DNA of 64,000 nt from Geomesophilobacter sediminis (lineage in GTDB: Bacteria; Desulfobacterota; Desulfuromonadia; Geobacterales; Geobacteraceae): the NCBI RefSeq assembly GCF_016458275.1, contig NZ_JAEMHM010000015.1:62001-126000 (forward strand). Direction: 5' to 3'. Positions 32,499 to 41,518 of the stretch are shown in pieces (the stretch's first letter is position 1; each line of letters starts with the position of its first letter). The notes under the pieces are model-generated. The model saw only the letters and a program-made list of their open reading frames with translations. It did not search any database and had not been told where the DNA came from. The translations under genes were made by a program, and so were the position numbers.

Positions 32499-33461
32499 AT
32501 GCCAAGCGCATTCATCAATCCCGACTTAAGGTTCAATTCCTACGGCACCTACCTGCGCCGCCGCTTCGGCTGCCGGGTGAGCAAGGTCAACGTCGACGGC
32601 GGCTTCACCTGCCCCAACCGCGACGGGAGCCGCGGCACCGGCGGCTGCATCTACTGCGACAATTCCTCGTTCTCCCCTTCCGGCACCCAGGCGATCGTCC
32701 CGATCGAGGAGCAGATGGCCGCGGGGATGGCCTACCACCGCACCCGGCTGGGGAGCGAGAAGTTCCTCGTCTACTTCCAGAAGTTCACCAACACCTACGG
32801 CCCGGTCGAGAAGCTGGCCGACCTGTACCGCCGCGCGCTGGCCCACCCCGACGTCCTCGGCATCTCGGTGGGCACCCGTCCCGACGCCTTATCCGACGGG
32901 TCGATCGAGCTTTTGCAGGAGCTGGCCCGGGACCACTACGTCTGCGTGGAATTGGGGCTGCAGTCGCGCGACGACCAGGTCTTGAACCGGATCAACCGCG
33001 GCCACACCTTCCAGGAGTACCTGCAGGCGGTCCACCGCCTCGCCGGACGCGGCCTGGAGCTTTGCACCCATCTCATCTACGGCTTCCCGGGGGAGTCGCG
33101 CGCCGAGTTCGTCAAGGGGGCGCGGCTCTTCTCGGAGCTCCCCATCGGCTGCCTGAAATTGCACCAGCTTCACGTGGTGCAGGGAACCCGCCTCGCCGAG
33201 CTGTACCGGCAGGGGGCCTTCGCTCCGATTGCGCTGGAGGAGTACGTCGGCACCGTCTGCGATTTCTTGGAAGAGCTCTCCCCGTCCATTTCGATCCAGC
33301 GGCTCTACGGGTCGGCACCGGTGGAGATCCGGGTCGCGCCGAACTGGGACCTGAAGAACAACCAGATGTGGTACGCGGTGGTCAACGAGCTGAAGCGGCG
33401 CGGCAGCTGGCAGGGGTGCCGCTTCGACGGCGTCCCCCGCGCGGCCAACGGAGAATGGTAG
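32499..33461 (+). CDS. TIGR01212-family (YhcC-like) radical SAM protein
   Basis: 320 residues beginning 2 bp after the thiE stop. The N-terminus RFNSYGTYLRRRFGCRVSKV and the cluster motif Cys38-x11-Cys50-x2-Cys53 (CPNRDGSRGTGGCIYC) are signatures of this radical SAM group, whose motif differs from the classic CxxxCxxC. Later motifs include GTRPD and LGLQSRDDQVLNRINRGHT. The reaction of this family is not established to my knowledge. Its place directly after thiE may be operonic convenience. Confidence 0.88.
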   Translation: MPSAFINPDLRFNSYGTYLRRRFGCRVSKVNVDGGFTCPNRDGSRGTGGCIYCDNSSFSPSGTQAIVPIEEQMAAGMAYHRTRLGSEKFLVYFQKFTNTYGPVEKLADLYRRALAHPDVLGISVGTRPDALSDGSIELLQELARDHYVCVELGLQSRDDQVLNRINRGHTFQEYLQAVHRLAGRGLELCTHLIYGFPGESRAEFVKGARLFSELPIGCLKLHQLHVVQGTRLAELYRQGAFAPIALEEYVGTVCDFLEELSPSISIQRLYGSAPVEIRVAPNWDLKNNQMWYAVVNELKRRGSWQGCRFDGVPRAANGEW

Positions 33462-33474
33462 ACAAGGAGGGAGC

Positions 33475-34134
33475 ATGAGAGAGGCGAAAATCGCCGGAGA
33501 GGCCGAAGGCTGCCGGATCGGCAAGATCCTCTGCATCGGCAGAAACTACGTGGACCACATCAAGGAGCTGGGTAACGAGATCCCGGAGCGTCCGGTCGTC
33601 TTCACCAAGCCGGCGACCTCGGTCATCGGAGACGGCGAGGAGATCGTCATTCCTCCCTACAGCAGCGACTGCCACCACGAAGCCGAGCTCGCCATCCTGA
33701 TCGGGACCACGGCCAAAAAGGTCCCGGTAGCGAAAGCGCTTGATCACGTGGCCGGCTACGGCGTGGCGATCGACCTCACCCTGCGCGACGTTCAGGCCGA
33801 GCTCAAGAAGAAGGGGCTCCCCTGGGACATCGCCAAGGGTTTCGACACCGCCTGTCCGCTCTCAAGCTTCGTACCGGCCGATTCGATTGCGAACCCGCAG
33901 GACGTGGTGATCACCCTCACCGTGAACGGGGAGCTGCGCCAAAACGGCTCTACCGCGCTGATGATCCACCGGATTCCCGAGCTGATCTCGTACTTATCCG
34001 GCATTTTCACCCTGGAACCGGGGGACCTCATCCTTACCGGGACGCCGGCCGGCGTCGGGCCGATCAAGCCGGGAGACCGCGTCGTCGCCGAGATCGCCGG
34101 GGTGGGGAAGGTGGCTGTGACGGTTCGGCAATGA
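33475..34134 (+). CDS. Fumarylacetoacetate hydrolase (FAH) family protein
   Basis: 219 residues. ICIGRNYVDHIKELGNEIPE, PVVFTKPATSVI, the metal-binding EAELAILIG, GYGVAIDLTLRDVQ, and GDLILTGTPAGVGP define the FAH catalytic fold (Mg-dependent C-C hydrolase, decarboxylase or isomerase). This short form resembles acylpyruvate hydrolases, but the substrate is not readable from sequence. AAGGAGGG precedes the ATG. Last gene of the thi-associated run, before a strong terminator. Confidence 0.9.
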   Translation: MREAKIAGEAEGCRIGKILCIGRNYVDHIKELGNEIPERPVVFTKPATSVIGDGEEIVIPPYSSDCHHEAELAILIGTTAKKVPVAKALDHVAGYGVAIDLTLRDVQAELKKKGLPWDIAKGFDTACPLSSFVPADSIANPQDVVITLTVNGELRQNGSTALMIHRIPELISYLSGIFTLEPGDLILTGTPAGVGPIKPGDRVVAEIAGVGKVAVTVRQ

Positions 34135-34206
34135 GCGATGAGCAAAAAGATGGGCGCTGTTGTTAGCTGATACTGCCGTATCGCTCCGACATGCCTCACC
34201 TAACAG

Positions 34207-34238
34207 AAAAGCCTCCGGGGAGCCGGAGGCTTTTTTTA
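34207..34238 (+). terminator. Intrinsic terminator after FAH gene
   Basis: AAAAGCCTCCGG-ggag-CCGGAGGCTTTTTTT: a 12-bp stem followed by T7. It closes the thi cluster run; the GGDEF-EAL gene converges from the other side. Confidence 0.9.
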
Positions 34239-34398
34239 TTGCCGGTGCGGGATGAAAGGGGTGAGGCCATTTCCTTTCAGGGTGGACCTTGGGAAAGAGA
34301 GCCGATTGATCCCACCCTGAGGCCCCCACAGCAAGGGGCGCCGCCGACGCGGGGTGCGCATCGGTGCCGAACGCGGGACGCACCGGTACCCGGCCGAC

Positions 34399-36723
34399 CT
34401 ACTCCCCGCCCACGACCGAAGGGGGGTCGCTCGCCTGTTTATCGGCCGGATCGGCGGAACGGGTGGCGGAAAAAGGAGCCGGCAGGGTGTTCTCGATGGG
34501 CCCCAGCACCCGGGTCGCCAGGAAATGGCTGGGCGGCGCCTCCTCATCCCCTTGGCTGCAGAGCACAACCACCAGCGGTTCCTCGGCGAGCGGCCGGTAG
34601 AAGTAATACCCCTGCAGCCCGTCGCAGTTGCGGGCCTTCAAAAATTCCGCCTGCTCGACCGTCTCCACCCCTTCGGCGATCACCTTCAGGTCCATCGCCT
34701 TGGCGATCCCGATGATGGCGTCGACGATGGCGCGGTGGTTGGCGAAGTGCGGGGCGTTCTTGATGAAGCCGCGGTCGATCTTCAGCCGGTCGATGGGGAA
34801 GTTCTTCAGATACTGCAACGATGAGTAGCCGGTGCCGAAATCGTCGACCGAGATCGATACGTTGAGCTCCTTGAGCATGCCGAGTTTTTTGGTGGTCTCC
34901 TCGACATTCTGGATCAGGCAGGTTTCGGTCAGTTCCAGCTCCAGGTAACGGGGGTCGATCCCGTTTTCCTTGAGCGCCGAACTGACCACGTTGTAGATGT
35001 CCCCCTGCATGAACTGCCGGCCGGAGATGTTGATGCACATCCGCACCAGCGGGAGTCCGGCCTCCTGCCATTCGCGCAGCTTGGCGCAGGCCTTGCGCAC
35101 CACCCACTCCCCGAGCGGCAGGATCAGCCCGGTCTCCTCGGCAAGGCCAATGAAGACGTCGGGCATCACCCTCCCCTTTTCGGGGCTGTTCCAGCGGATC
35201 AGGGCCTCCACCGCCGAAATCCGGCCGGTGCGGGCGTCGATGATCGGCTGGTACTCGAAGAAGAATTCGTCCTTCTCCAGGGCGCGCCGCAGGTCGAAAT
35301 CGAGCTGCATCCGCTGGTGCAGCCGCTGGTTCAGCTCGGCCCGGTAGAAGCAGAAATCGCCGCCGTGGTTCTTCGCGCTGTACATCGCGATGTCCGCGTT
35401 CTTGAGCAGTACCTCCGAGCTGTCGCCGTCATCCGGAAAGACCGAGATCCCGATGCTCGCCCCGAGGTAGACCTCGCGTCCCCGGACGCCGTAGACTCCG
35501 GAGATGCACTTGAGGAGGTTCTTGGCGATGTAGCCGGCGTTTTGTTCCTTGTCGTAGGTGGAGACCACCACGAACTCGTCCCCGCCCAGCCGCGCCAGGG
35601 TGTCCCGCTTCCGGACCGACCGCTGCAGCCGTTCCGAGACCTCGATGAGGATCTGGTCCCCCGCCTCGTGGCCGAGGGTGTCGTTGATCACCTTGAACCC
35701 GTCCAGGTCGATGAAAAGGACCGCCACGTTGACCTGCTCGCGCTGCGCCACTCCGATGGTCTGCTCCAGCCGATCCAAGAGCATCCGGCGGTTCAAAAGG
35801 CCGGTAAGGCTGTCGTAGTATGCCAGCCGCTCCAGCTGCTCGGCGGAACGCTTTTCCGCGGTCACGTCCTCGAGCAGGGTCGCCAGCCGGTCTCCCCCCG
35901 CCCGGAAGACGGTTACCGTGAAGAAGCGGTCCCGCCCCGGGTGCTGCATCTCGAAGCTGACGTCCTTGTTGTTGCGCAAGACGCTTGCGATCTTGCCGTG
36001 ATAGGGCGCGAAGATCCCGTCGCAGATCTCGTCGATCGACCGGCCCGGGTCGCGGGACCCGAAGCCGAAAACCGTTTCGCAGACGGGGTTGATATCGGTC
36101 AGTATCAGTTCGACCTCGCCTTCCTCCCCCGGGATCACCCGGTAGAGCGCCAGCCCTTCCTTGAGCGATTCGTAGACCGAACGGTACTTCTCCTCGCTTT
36201 CCCTCAAGACCCGCTGGACCGCCTCGATGGTGCGCAAAGGTGCCATCCTCAGCTTGAAAAAGGAGAAGATCCCGACCACCAGGCCGAGGGTCAGGAGCAG
36301 TGCCGTGGTGGTCGCGGTCGGGGCCAGGGAGCGGACGATCTCGATGGTGGCCACGGTCCGGCCGCCATCCTGGATGTCGCAGGAGTAGGAAATGGTAGGG
36401 GGGAGTACCGGGTCGGCGCTTTCGGCGACGACCTTCTTCTTTAAGTCGTAGAGCCGCCGGATCTCGTGGGTCTTCTGGCGGGGGCGCTTCTGGAGGAGCT
36501 CCTTGAGGCGCACCTCCTCGAACTGCCAAAGCCCGGGGTTGGCGAGGACCAGCCCCCGGACCAACCGGGCGTTGATCTCCGCTTCCGCCTCCAGCATGCC
36601 CCGGATGTGGGAATAGGACATGACGAAATGGGTTGCGGCAGGGCCCAGCGCGACGATGCTCGCGACCAGGATCGCGACCAGCGTCGTATTGCGGCGTATG
36701 GTGCGCCTTTCGTCGTCGATCAT
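34399..36723 (-). CDS. Membrane PAS-GGDEF-EAL protein
   Basis: 774 residues. Two membrane segments (about 15-35 and 137-160) flank a periplasmic loop, followed by a PAS domain (about 180-300), GGDEF and EAL. GGDEF is intact with an I-site RxxD (RKRD) five residues before it. FKVINDTLGHEAGD keeps the Asp of ordinary diguanylate cyclases, so it is not the Ser/Thr Hypr type that makes cGAMP. EAL motifs VEALIRW, ELTETCLI, DDFGTGYSSL and KIDRGF are intact. The net sign of c-di-GMP activity is open. Its start overlaps the stop of the periplasmic binding protein gene by 4 bp (ATGA), so that protein is the likely input partner. Confidence 0.93.
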   Translation of the reverse strand: MIDDERRTIRRNTTLVAILVASIVALGPAATHFVMSYSHIRGMLEAEAEINARLVRGLVLANPGLWQFEEVRLKELLQKRPRQKTHEIRRLYDLKKKVVAESADPVLPPTISYSCDIQDGGRTVATIEIVRSLAPTATTTALLLTLGLVVGIFSFFKLRMAPLRTIEAVQRVLRESEEKYRSVYESLKEGLALYRVIPGEEGEVELILTDINPVCETVFGFGSRDPGRSIDEICDGIFAPYHGKIASVLRNNKDVSFEMQHPGRDRFFTVTVFRAGGDRLATLLEDVTAEKRSAEQLERLAYYDSLTGLLNRRMLLDRLEQTIGVAQREQVNVAVLFIDLDGFKVINDTLGHEAGDQILIEVSERLQRSVRKRDTLARLGGDEFVVVSTYDKEQNAGYIAKNLLKCISGVYGVRGREVYLGASIGISVFPDDGDSSEVLLKNADIAMYSAKNHGGDFCFYRAELNQRLHQRMQLDFDLRRALEKDEFFFEYQPIIDARTGRISAVEALIRWNSPEKGRVMPDVFIGLAEETGLILPLGEWVVRKACAKLREWQEAGLPLVRMCINISGRQFMQGDIYNVVSSALKENGIDPRYLELELTETCLIQNVEETTKKLGMLKELNVSISVDDFGTGYSSLQYLKNFPIDRLKIDRGFIKNAPHFANHRAIVDAIIGIAKAMDLKVIAEGVETVEQAEFLKARNCDGLQGYYFYRPLAEEPLVVVLCSQGDEEAPPSHFLATRVLGPIENTLPAPFSATRSADPADKQASDPPSVVGGE

Positions 36724-37559
36724 TTTGCCTTGGCTGGGAGGGTAACCAGAACTCCGCTCCGGGCCGCCACGGCCCGCCCCTTGCTCGAAGCGATGAACTT
36801 GAGGAAGTCGGCAAGCGCGCCGGCCGGCTGTCCCTTGGTGACGATGAAGATCTCTTTGTAGTAGCGGTACTTCCCGGAAGCGAGGTTCTTGAGGGTAGGC
36901 TCGACTCCGTCTAGCTTGGCCAGCCGCACGGCGCGCGGCTCCGACAGGGGCATGACCAGCCCGATCAGCGTGATCGCGCCCGGGGTCTTCTTGACCATTT
37001 CGAAGGCGTCGGCGTCGGTGATGGCGACGATGGGATAGTGCTCGTGCGACGCGGTCACCCCCTGGTCCATTTCCGGGGACATGGCGCGGGTAAGCTTGGT
37101 GTCGACGTCATCGAGGGGGCGCAGGATGAGGCGCACCGTCGGGCCGTTGGGCCAGGCCGCCATTCTCCCGTTGAAGATGGACTCCAGCAGCTCGTGGCGG
37201 ATCTCCGCCAGGTGGGGGTATTTCCTGTTGGTGATGACGACAAAGGGGGTCCGCCCGTACTCTAAGCCGGCGAGCCCTTCGCCGCTCTCCTTGGCGGTGA
37301 GCGGGCGGGCGGAGACGGCGATATCGAGCGCCCCTTTGCCGAGCGCCTTGATGGCGCCGGAGCTGCCGAGGCTTTTCTGGAGATCGAAGACAGCCTGCGG
37401 ATTCTCCTTGGCGTACGCCTCGACCAGCGCCTTCATCAGGACCACCCCGCTGCCGGTGCCGTTGACCCGGATCGGAGCGTCGGCATGGGACGGGGTGGTG
37501 ATGACGAACAGGGAAAGGACGAGAAACAGCGCGGCTGCGCCGATGCGGTGGAGGTGCAT
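36720..37559 (-). CDS. PstS-like periplasmic substrate-binding protein
   Basis: 279 residues from the ATG at 37559 (GGGAG 8 bases upstream), with a signal peptide ending SHA-DA near residue 26. IRVNGTGSGVVLMKALVEAY, SLGSSGAIKALGKGALDIAV and LESIFNGRMAAWPNG resemble the phosphate-type PBP-like domain. There are no ABC transporter genes nearby; instead it overlaps a GGDEF-EAL gene, which suggests a signalling binding protein rather than a transport component. The ligand (phosphate or another oxyanion) is unproven. Confidence 0.85.
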   Translation of the reverse strand: MHLHRIGAAALFLVLSLFVITTPSHADAPIRVNGTGSGVVLMKALVEAYAKENPQAVFDLQKSLGSSGAIKALGKGALDIAVSARPLTAKESGEGLAGLEYGRTPFVVITNRKYPHLAEIRHELLESIFNGRMAAWPNGPTVRLILRPLDDVDTKLTRAMSPEMDQGVTASHEHYPIVAITDADAFEMVKKTPGAITLIGLVMPLSEPRAVRLAKLDGVEPTLKNLASGKYRYYKEIFIVTKGQPAGALADFLKFIASSKGRAVAARSGVLVTLPAKAK

Positions 37560-37641
37560 GTTCTGGGCTCCCTTTCGGTACCGATAGTTCATTGCCTTCG
37601 TTCCTATCGGCAAAAGATGCAACTTGCTTGAGTGCTTTTCG

Positions 37642-38085
37642 CTAGAGAATGAAATCGACAATGAGCCCGCGGATCTTCATGATCTGCGCGGCGATCCGGA
37701 TGTTGTCCTTCTGCTCCCGCATGACCAGGTGATAGAGCACGTCGGCCTCCTTGTCGATCACCGAGATCACCTCGTGGACCCGGCCGATGGTTCCGCCCAG
37801 CTGTTCCACCCGGTACGCCTCGGCGTTCACCTTGCGCGCCAGGGCGCCGATGGTGTCGCGGAAGCGCCGGTAGTTGGCCACGGTCGGCTCGCGCTCCAGG
37901 ATCTCCCCGATCTCGTCGAGCTCCCCCTTGAGGCGCTGGAGCTCCTCCGGGTAATCCCCGCTCTGCCGGGCCTGGTTGAGCCGGCCGGCAAAGAGCGCAC
38001 CGGTGACGCTTCCGGTCCCCTGGGCCTTTTCCTTCTTTTGCTTGCGGGTGATCCCGCCGGCGTCCTTCTTTTCGTCGATACGCAT
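37642..38085 (-). CDS. YaaR (DUF327) family protein
   Basis: 147 residues, cytoplasmic, mostly helical: GALFAGRLNQARQSG, LQRLKGELDEIGEILEREPT, ANYRRFRDTIGALARKV and RVHEVISVIDKEADVLYHLV match the YaaR family, whose function is unknown. The C-terminal segment IRIAAQIMKIRGLIVDFIL is typical. It lies 82 bp before the PBP gene on the same strand. Confidence 0.85.
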   Translation of the reverse strand: MRIDEKKDAGGITRKQKKEKAQGTGSVTGALFAGRLNQARQSGDYPEELQRLKGELDEIGEILEREPTVANYRRFRDTIGALARKVNAEAYRVEQLGGTIGRVHEVISVIDKEADVLYHLVMREQKDNIRIAAQIMKIRGLIVDFIL

Positions 38086-38160
38086 ATGCTTGACCCCAGT
38101 CCCCCCCTCGCGCCAAGGGAGGGGGGATTCAGGCCTTGTGGTACGGCGCTCACCAATAAA

Positions 38161-38189
38161 AAAGGCCCCGGAGAACGCTTCGGGGCCTT
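38161..38189 (-). terminator. Intrinsic terminator after cold-shock gene
   Basis: On the minus strand AAGGCCCCG-aagcgttctc-CGGGGCCTT, followed by TTTTATT. It lies 24 nt after the stop of the cold-shock gene. Confidence 0.85.
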
Positions 38190-38212
38190 GATCTGTCTGT
38201 TGGACGGACTAC

Positions 38213-38413
38213 TTAGTTTCTCACCACATTGGAGGCCTGCGGCCCTTTCGCGCCCTGCGTAACATCGAAGGTGACGGAATCCCCTTCGGCCAGGGACTTG
38301 AAGCCGTCACCCTGGATGGCGGAGAAGTGAACGAAAACGTCCCCACCGTTCTCCTGCTCGATGAAACCAAACCCTTTAGCGTCGTTGAACCACTTGACCA
38401 CACCTTTTGCCAT
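38213..38413 (-). CDS. Cold-shock domain protein
   Basis: 66 residues from the ATG at 38413 (GGGAG upstream); an in-frame upstream ATG adds an unlikely basic extension. RNP1 KGFGFIEQ and RNP2 DVFVHFSAI are intact, so it binds single-stranded RNA and DNA as a CspA-like chaperone. The AT-rich upstream region (38414-38470) is short and would carry the promoter. Single gene with its own terminator. Confidence 0.95.
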   Translation of the reverse strand: MAKGVVKWFNDAKGFGFIEQENGGDVFVHFSAIQGDGFKSLAEGDSVTFDVTQGAKGPQASNVVRN

Positions 38414-38580
38414 TTCTTTCTCCCGTTCTTTTTTGTGACACATACTGGGCCGATTAGACCCATGCCGGTATGTACAACGTTTCGGGCGGCGGTGTCAAGG
38501 CGATTCGTGCGCAGCTGTCAGGGATTCCGACAGGCGGTCGGATAACACCCCCGCCATCAAGTACGTGCCACGCAAAAAAA

Positions 38581-38615
38581 GGGGGACCGCCCCGGCATCG
38601 GAACGGTCCCCCTTT
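38581..38615 (-). terminator. Intrinsic terminator after ppdK
   Basis: On the minus strand AAGGGGGACCG pairs with CGGTCCCCCTT across a loop of about 14 nt, followed by TTTTT; 22 nt after the ppdK stop. Confidence 0.85.
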
Positions 38616-38636
38616 TCTCTTACCTGACTGCTCTCC

Positions 38637-41303
38637 TTACGCCGACTTGTTCAGGGTCGCGTGGGCTGCCGCCAGGCGCGCGATGGGCACCCGGAACGGG
38701 GAGCAGGAGACGTAGTCGAGCCCGATGGAATCGCAGAAGATGACCGAGGCCGGGTCGCCGCCGTGCTCGCCGCAGATGCCGAGCTTGATCTCCGGGCGGG
38801 TCTGGCGCCCCTTCTGGCACCCCATCTTCACCAGCTGGCCGACGCCGCACTGGTCCAGGGTGACGAACGGGTCCTCGTCCATGAGGCCGTTTTCGACGTA
38901 GAACGGGAGGAACTTCCCGGCGTCGTCACGGGAGAGACCGAAGGTGGTCTGGGTGAGGTCGTTGGTCCCGAAGGAGAAGAACTCGGCCTCCACGGCGATC
39001 TTGTCGGCGGTGAGGGCGGCGCGGGGGAGCTCGATCATGGTGCCGATCAGGTACTTGATCTTGACGCCGAAGCGCTGCATGACGTCCTCGCAGACCTCGA
39101 TGGCCTGCGCCTTCAGGATGCCGAGCTCCTTGGTCACCGAGACGAGCGGGATCATGATTTCGGGGACGATGTCGAACCCTTCTTCCTTGACCAGCTCGCA
39201 GGCCGCTTCCATGATCGCCTGGACCTGCATGTCGTAGATCTCCGGGAAGGTCACCCCGAGGCGGCAGCCGCGGTGGCCGAGCATCGGGTTGAACTCGTGC
39301 AGGAACTCGACCTTGTGGCGCAGGGTCTCGGCGGATACCCCCATGGTCTGGGCCAGCGCCTGGATGTCCTTCTCCTCCTGGGGGAGGAACTCGTGCAGCG
39401 GCGGGTCGAGGAGACGGATGGTGACCGGCAGCCCCTTCATCTCGCGGAAGAGCCCCTTGAAGTCACCTTTCTGCATCGGGAGGATCTTGGCGAGCGCCTT
39501 CTTGCGCCCTTCCAGGTCGGCGGCGAGGATCATCTCGCGCACCGCCGCGATGCGGTCGGCCTCGAAGAACATGTGCTCGGTGCGGCAAAGGCCGATCCCC
39601 TCGGCGCCGAATTCGCGGGCGGTGCGGGCGTCGTGCGGGGTGTCGGCGTTGGCGCGGACCTTGAGGCGGCGGAACTTGTCGACCCACTCCATGATCTGGG
39701 CAAAGTCGCCGCTCATGCCGGCGGAGACGGTCGGCACCGCGCCCAGCATGACCTCGCCGGTGGAGCCGTCCAGGGTGATCACGTCACCTTTGCTGATCGT
39801 CTGGCCGTTCTTGGCGACGAACCGGCCCCCGGCGTAGTCGACCTTGATGTCGCCGCAGCCGGCGACGCAGCACTTGCCCATGCCGCGGGCGACGACCGCC
39901 GCGTGGGAGGTCATCCCGCCGCGGGCGGTGAGGATCCCCTGGGCGGCATGCATGCCGTGGATGTCCTCCGGAGAGGTCTCGACGCGGACCAGGATCACCT
40001 TGTTACCGAGTTTCGCCTGCGACTCCGCCTCGTCGGCGGTGAAGACGACCGTGCCGGACGCGGCGCCCGGGGAGGCGGGAAGCCCCTTGGCGATGACGGT
40101 CTTCGGCGCGTTCGGGTCGAGCGAGGGGTGGAGCAGCTGGTCGAGCTGGCTCGGGGCCACCCGCAGGACTGCGGTCTGCTCGGTGATGAGCCCCTCCTTC
40201 ACCATGTCGACCGCGATCTTGATCGCAGCACGGGCGGTCCTTTTGCCGCTTCGGCACTGCAGCATGTAGAGGGTGCCCTTTTCGATGGTGAACTCGATGT
40301 CCTGCATGTCCTGGTAGTGCTTCTCCAGGATGCTCCGGATCTTCACCAGCTGCGCGTAGCATTCCGGGAGGACCTCCTCCATGGAGGGGAGATCGCCCGG
40401 CTTGTATTTGGCGCGGTTGATCGGCTGCGGGGTGCGGATGCCGGCGACGACGTCCTCGCCCTGGGCGTTGACCAGGTACTCGCCGTAGAAGTAGTTCTCG
40501 CCGGTGGACGGATCGCGGGTGAAAGCGACGCCGGTGGCGCAGTCGTTACCCATGTTGCCGAATACCATGGACTGGACGTTGACCGCGGTCCCCCAGTCGG
40601 CCGGGATGCCGTTCAGTTTTCTGTAGGTGATGGCGCGCTGGTTCATCCAGGAACCGAAGACCGCGCCGATGGCGCCCCAGAGCTGCTCCTCCGGGTCTTC
40701 CGGGAAGGCGACCCCGAGCCGCTCCTGGACCTTGGCCTTGAATTTCGCCACGAGTTCCTTCCAGTCCTCGGCGGTGAGGTCGGTGTCGAGGTGGACCCCC
40801 TTGGCTTCCTTTTTCCTCTCCAGGAGGTGCTCCAGCTCCTCCTTGTCCATCCCCATGACGACGTCGGAGTACATCTGGACGAAGCGGCGGTAGGCGTCGT
40901 AGGCGAAGCGCTCGTCGCCGCTTTGGGCGATGATCCCCTGGACCGTGGTGTCGTTCAAGCCCAGGTTCAAGATGGTGTCCATCATCCCCGGCATGGAGGC
41001 GCGGGCGCCGGAGCGGACCGAGACCAGAAGCGGGTTCTTCGCGTCGCCGAATTTCTTGCCCATCAGGTCCTCGACCCGGGCCAGGTTGGCGGCGACCTCG
41101 GCTTTCAGGTCGGCCGGGTAGTTGCGGTTGTTCTCGTAGTACTCGGTGCAGACCTCGGTGGTGATGGTGAAGCCGGCGGGAACGGGGAGGCCGATTGCGG
41201 TCATCTCCGCGAGGTTGGCCCCCTTGCCCCCCAAAAGCTCCTTCATCTTGGCATTGCCGTCAGCTTTGCCGGCCCCAAAGAAGTAAACGTACTTGCTTGC
41301 CAT
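38637..41303 (-). CDS. ppdK: Pyruvate, phosphate dikinase
   Basis: 888 residues, full length. The N-terminal nucleotide-binding domain begins FGAGKADGNAKMKELLGGKG; the phosphohistidine domain has GGMTSHAAVVARGMGK with catalytic His467; the C-terminal PEP/pyruvate barrel has GLCRTEHMFF and GICGEHGGDPAS. It interconverts ATP, phosphate and pyruvate with AMP, pyrophosphate and PEP, supplying PEP for gluconeogenesis during growth on acetate-type donors. The Thr two residues before the His (Thr465) is the usual regulatory phosphorylation site. AGGGGAGGG upstream of the ATG. Single gene between two terminators. Confidence 0.97.
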   Translation of the reverse strand: MASKYVYFFGAGKADGNAKMKELLGGKGANLAEMTAIGLPVPAGFTITTEVCTEYYENNRNYPADLKAEVAANLARVEDLMGKKFGDAKNPLLVSVRSGARASMPGMMDTILNLGLNDTTVQGIIAQSGDERFAYDAYRRFVQMYSDVVMGMDKEELEHLLERKKEAKGVHLDTDLTAEDWKELVAKFKAKVQERLGVAFPEDPEEQLWGAIGAVFGSWMNQRAITYRKLNGIPADWGTAVNVQSMVFGNMGNDCATGVAFTRDPSTGENYFYGEYLVNAQGEDVVAGIRTPQPINRAKYKPGDLPSMEEVLPECYAQLVKIRSILEKHYQDMQDIEFTIEKGTLYMLQCRSGKRTARAAIKIAVDMVKEGLITEQTAVLRVAPSQLDQLLHPSLDPNAPKTVIAKGLPASPGAASGTVVFTADEAESQAKLGNKVILVRVETSPEDIHGMHAAQGILTARGGMTSHAAVVARGMGKCCVAGCGDIKVDYAGGRFVAKNGQTISKGDVITLDGSTGEVMLGAVPTVSAGMSGDFAQIMEWVDKFRRLKVRANADTPHDARTAREFGAEGIGLCRTEHMFFEADRIAAVREMILAADLEGRKKALAKILPMQKGDFKGLFREMKGLPVTIRLLDPPLHEFLPQEEKDIQALAQTMGVSAETLRHKVEFLHEFNPMLGHRGCRLGVTFPEIYDMQVQAIMEAACELVKEEGFDIVPEIMIPLVSVTKELGILKAQAIEVCEDVMQRFGVKIKYLIGTMIELPRAALTADKIAVEAEFFSFGTNDLTQTTFGLSRDDAGKFLPFYVENGLMDEDPFVTLDQCGVGQLVKMGCQKGRQTRPEIKLGICGEHGGDPASVIFCDSIGLDYVSCSPFRVPIARLAAAHATLNKSA

Positions 41304-41378
41304 GAAACCCTCCCCTTTTTAGTTGTAGTGAATATCCAGAAAAACAGGTACTTGCGAAATATTTGAAGCAAAAAACAA

Positions 41379-41417
41379 AAACAGCCGCCGTCCCGGGTTA
41401 GGGACGTACGGCTGTTT
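41379..41417 (-). terminator. Hairpin after glyS
   Basis: AAACAGCCG-cc-GTCCC-gggtta-GGGAC-gta-CGGCTGTTT, stem ends A/T-rich on both sides. It lies 100 nt after the glyS stop and 76 nt before the ppdK start, so it insulates the two. Confidence 0.75.
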
Positions 41418-41518
41418 ACGTTAGCGGCATCCTGCTGTGGCTACGACCCTGCCCCGGCGTGCCGCCGTAGTCAGGGTCCTGATAATCGATTCGCGCTTTA
41501 GCAGGGTCTCGACGGTCA

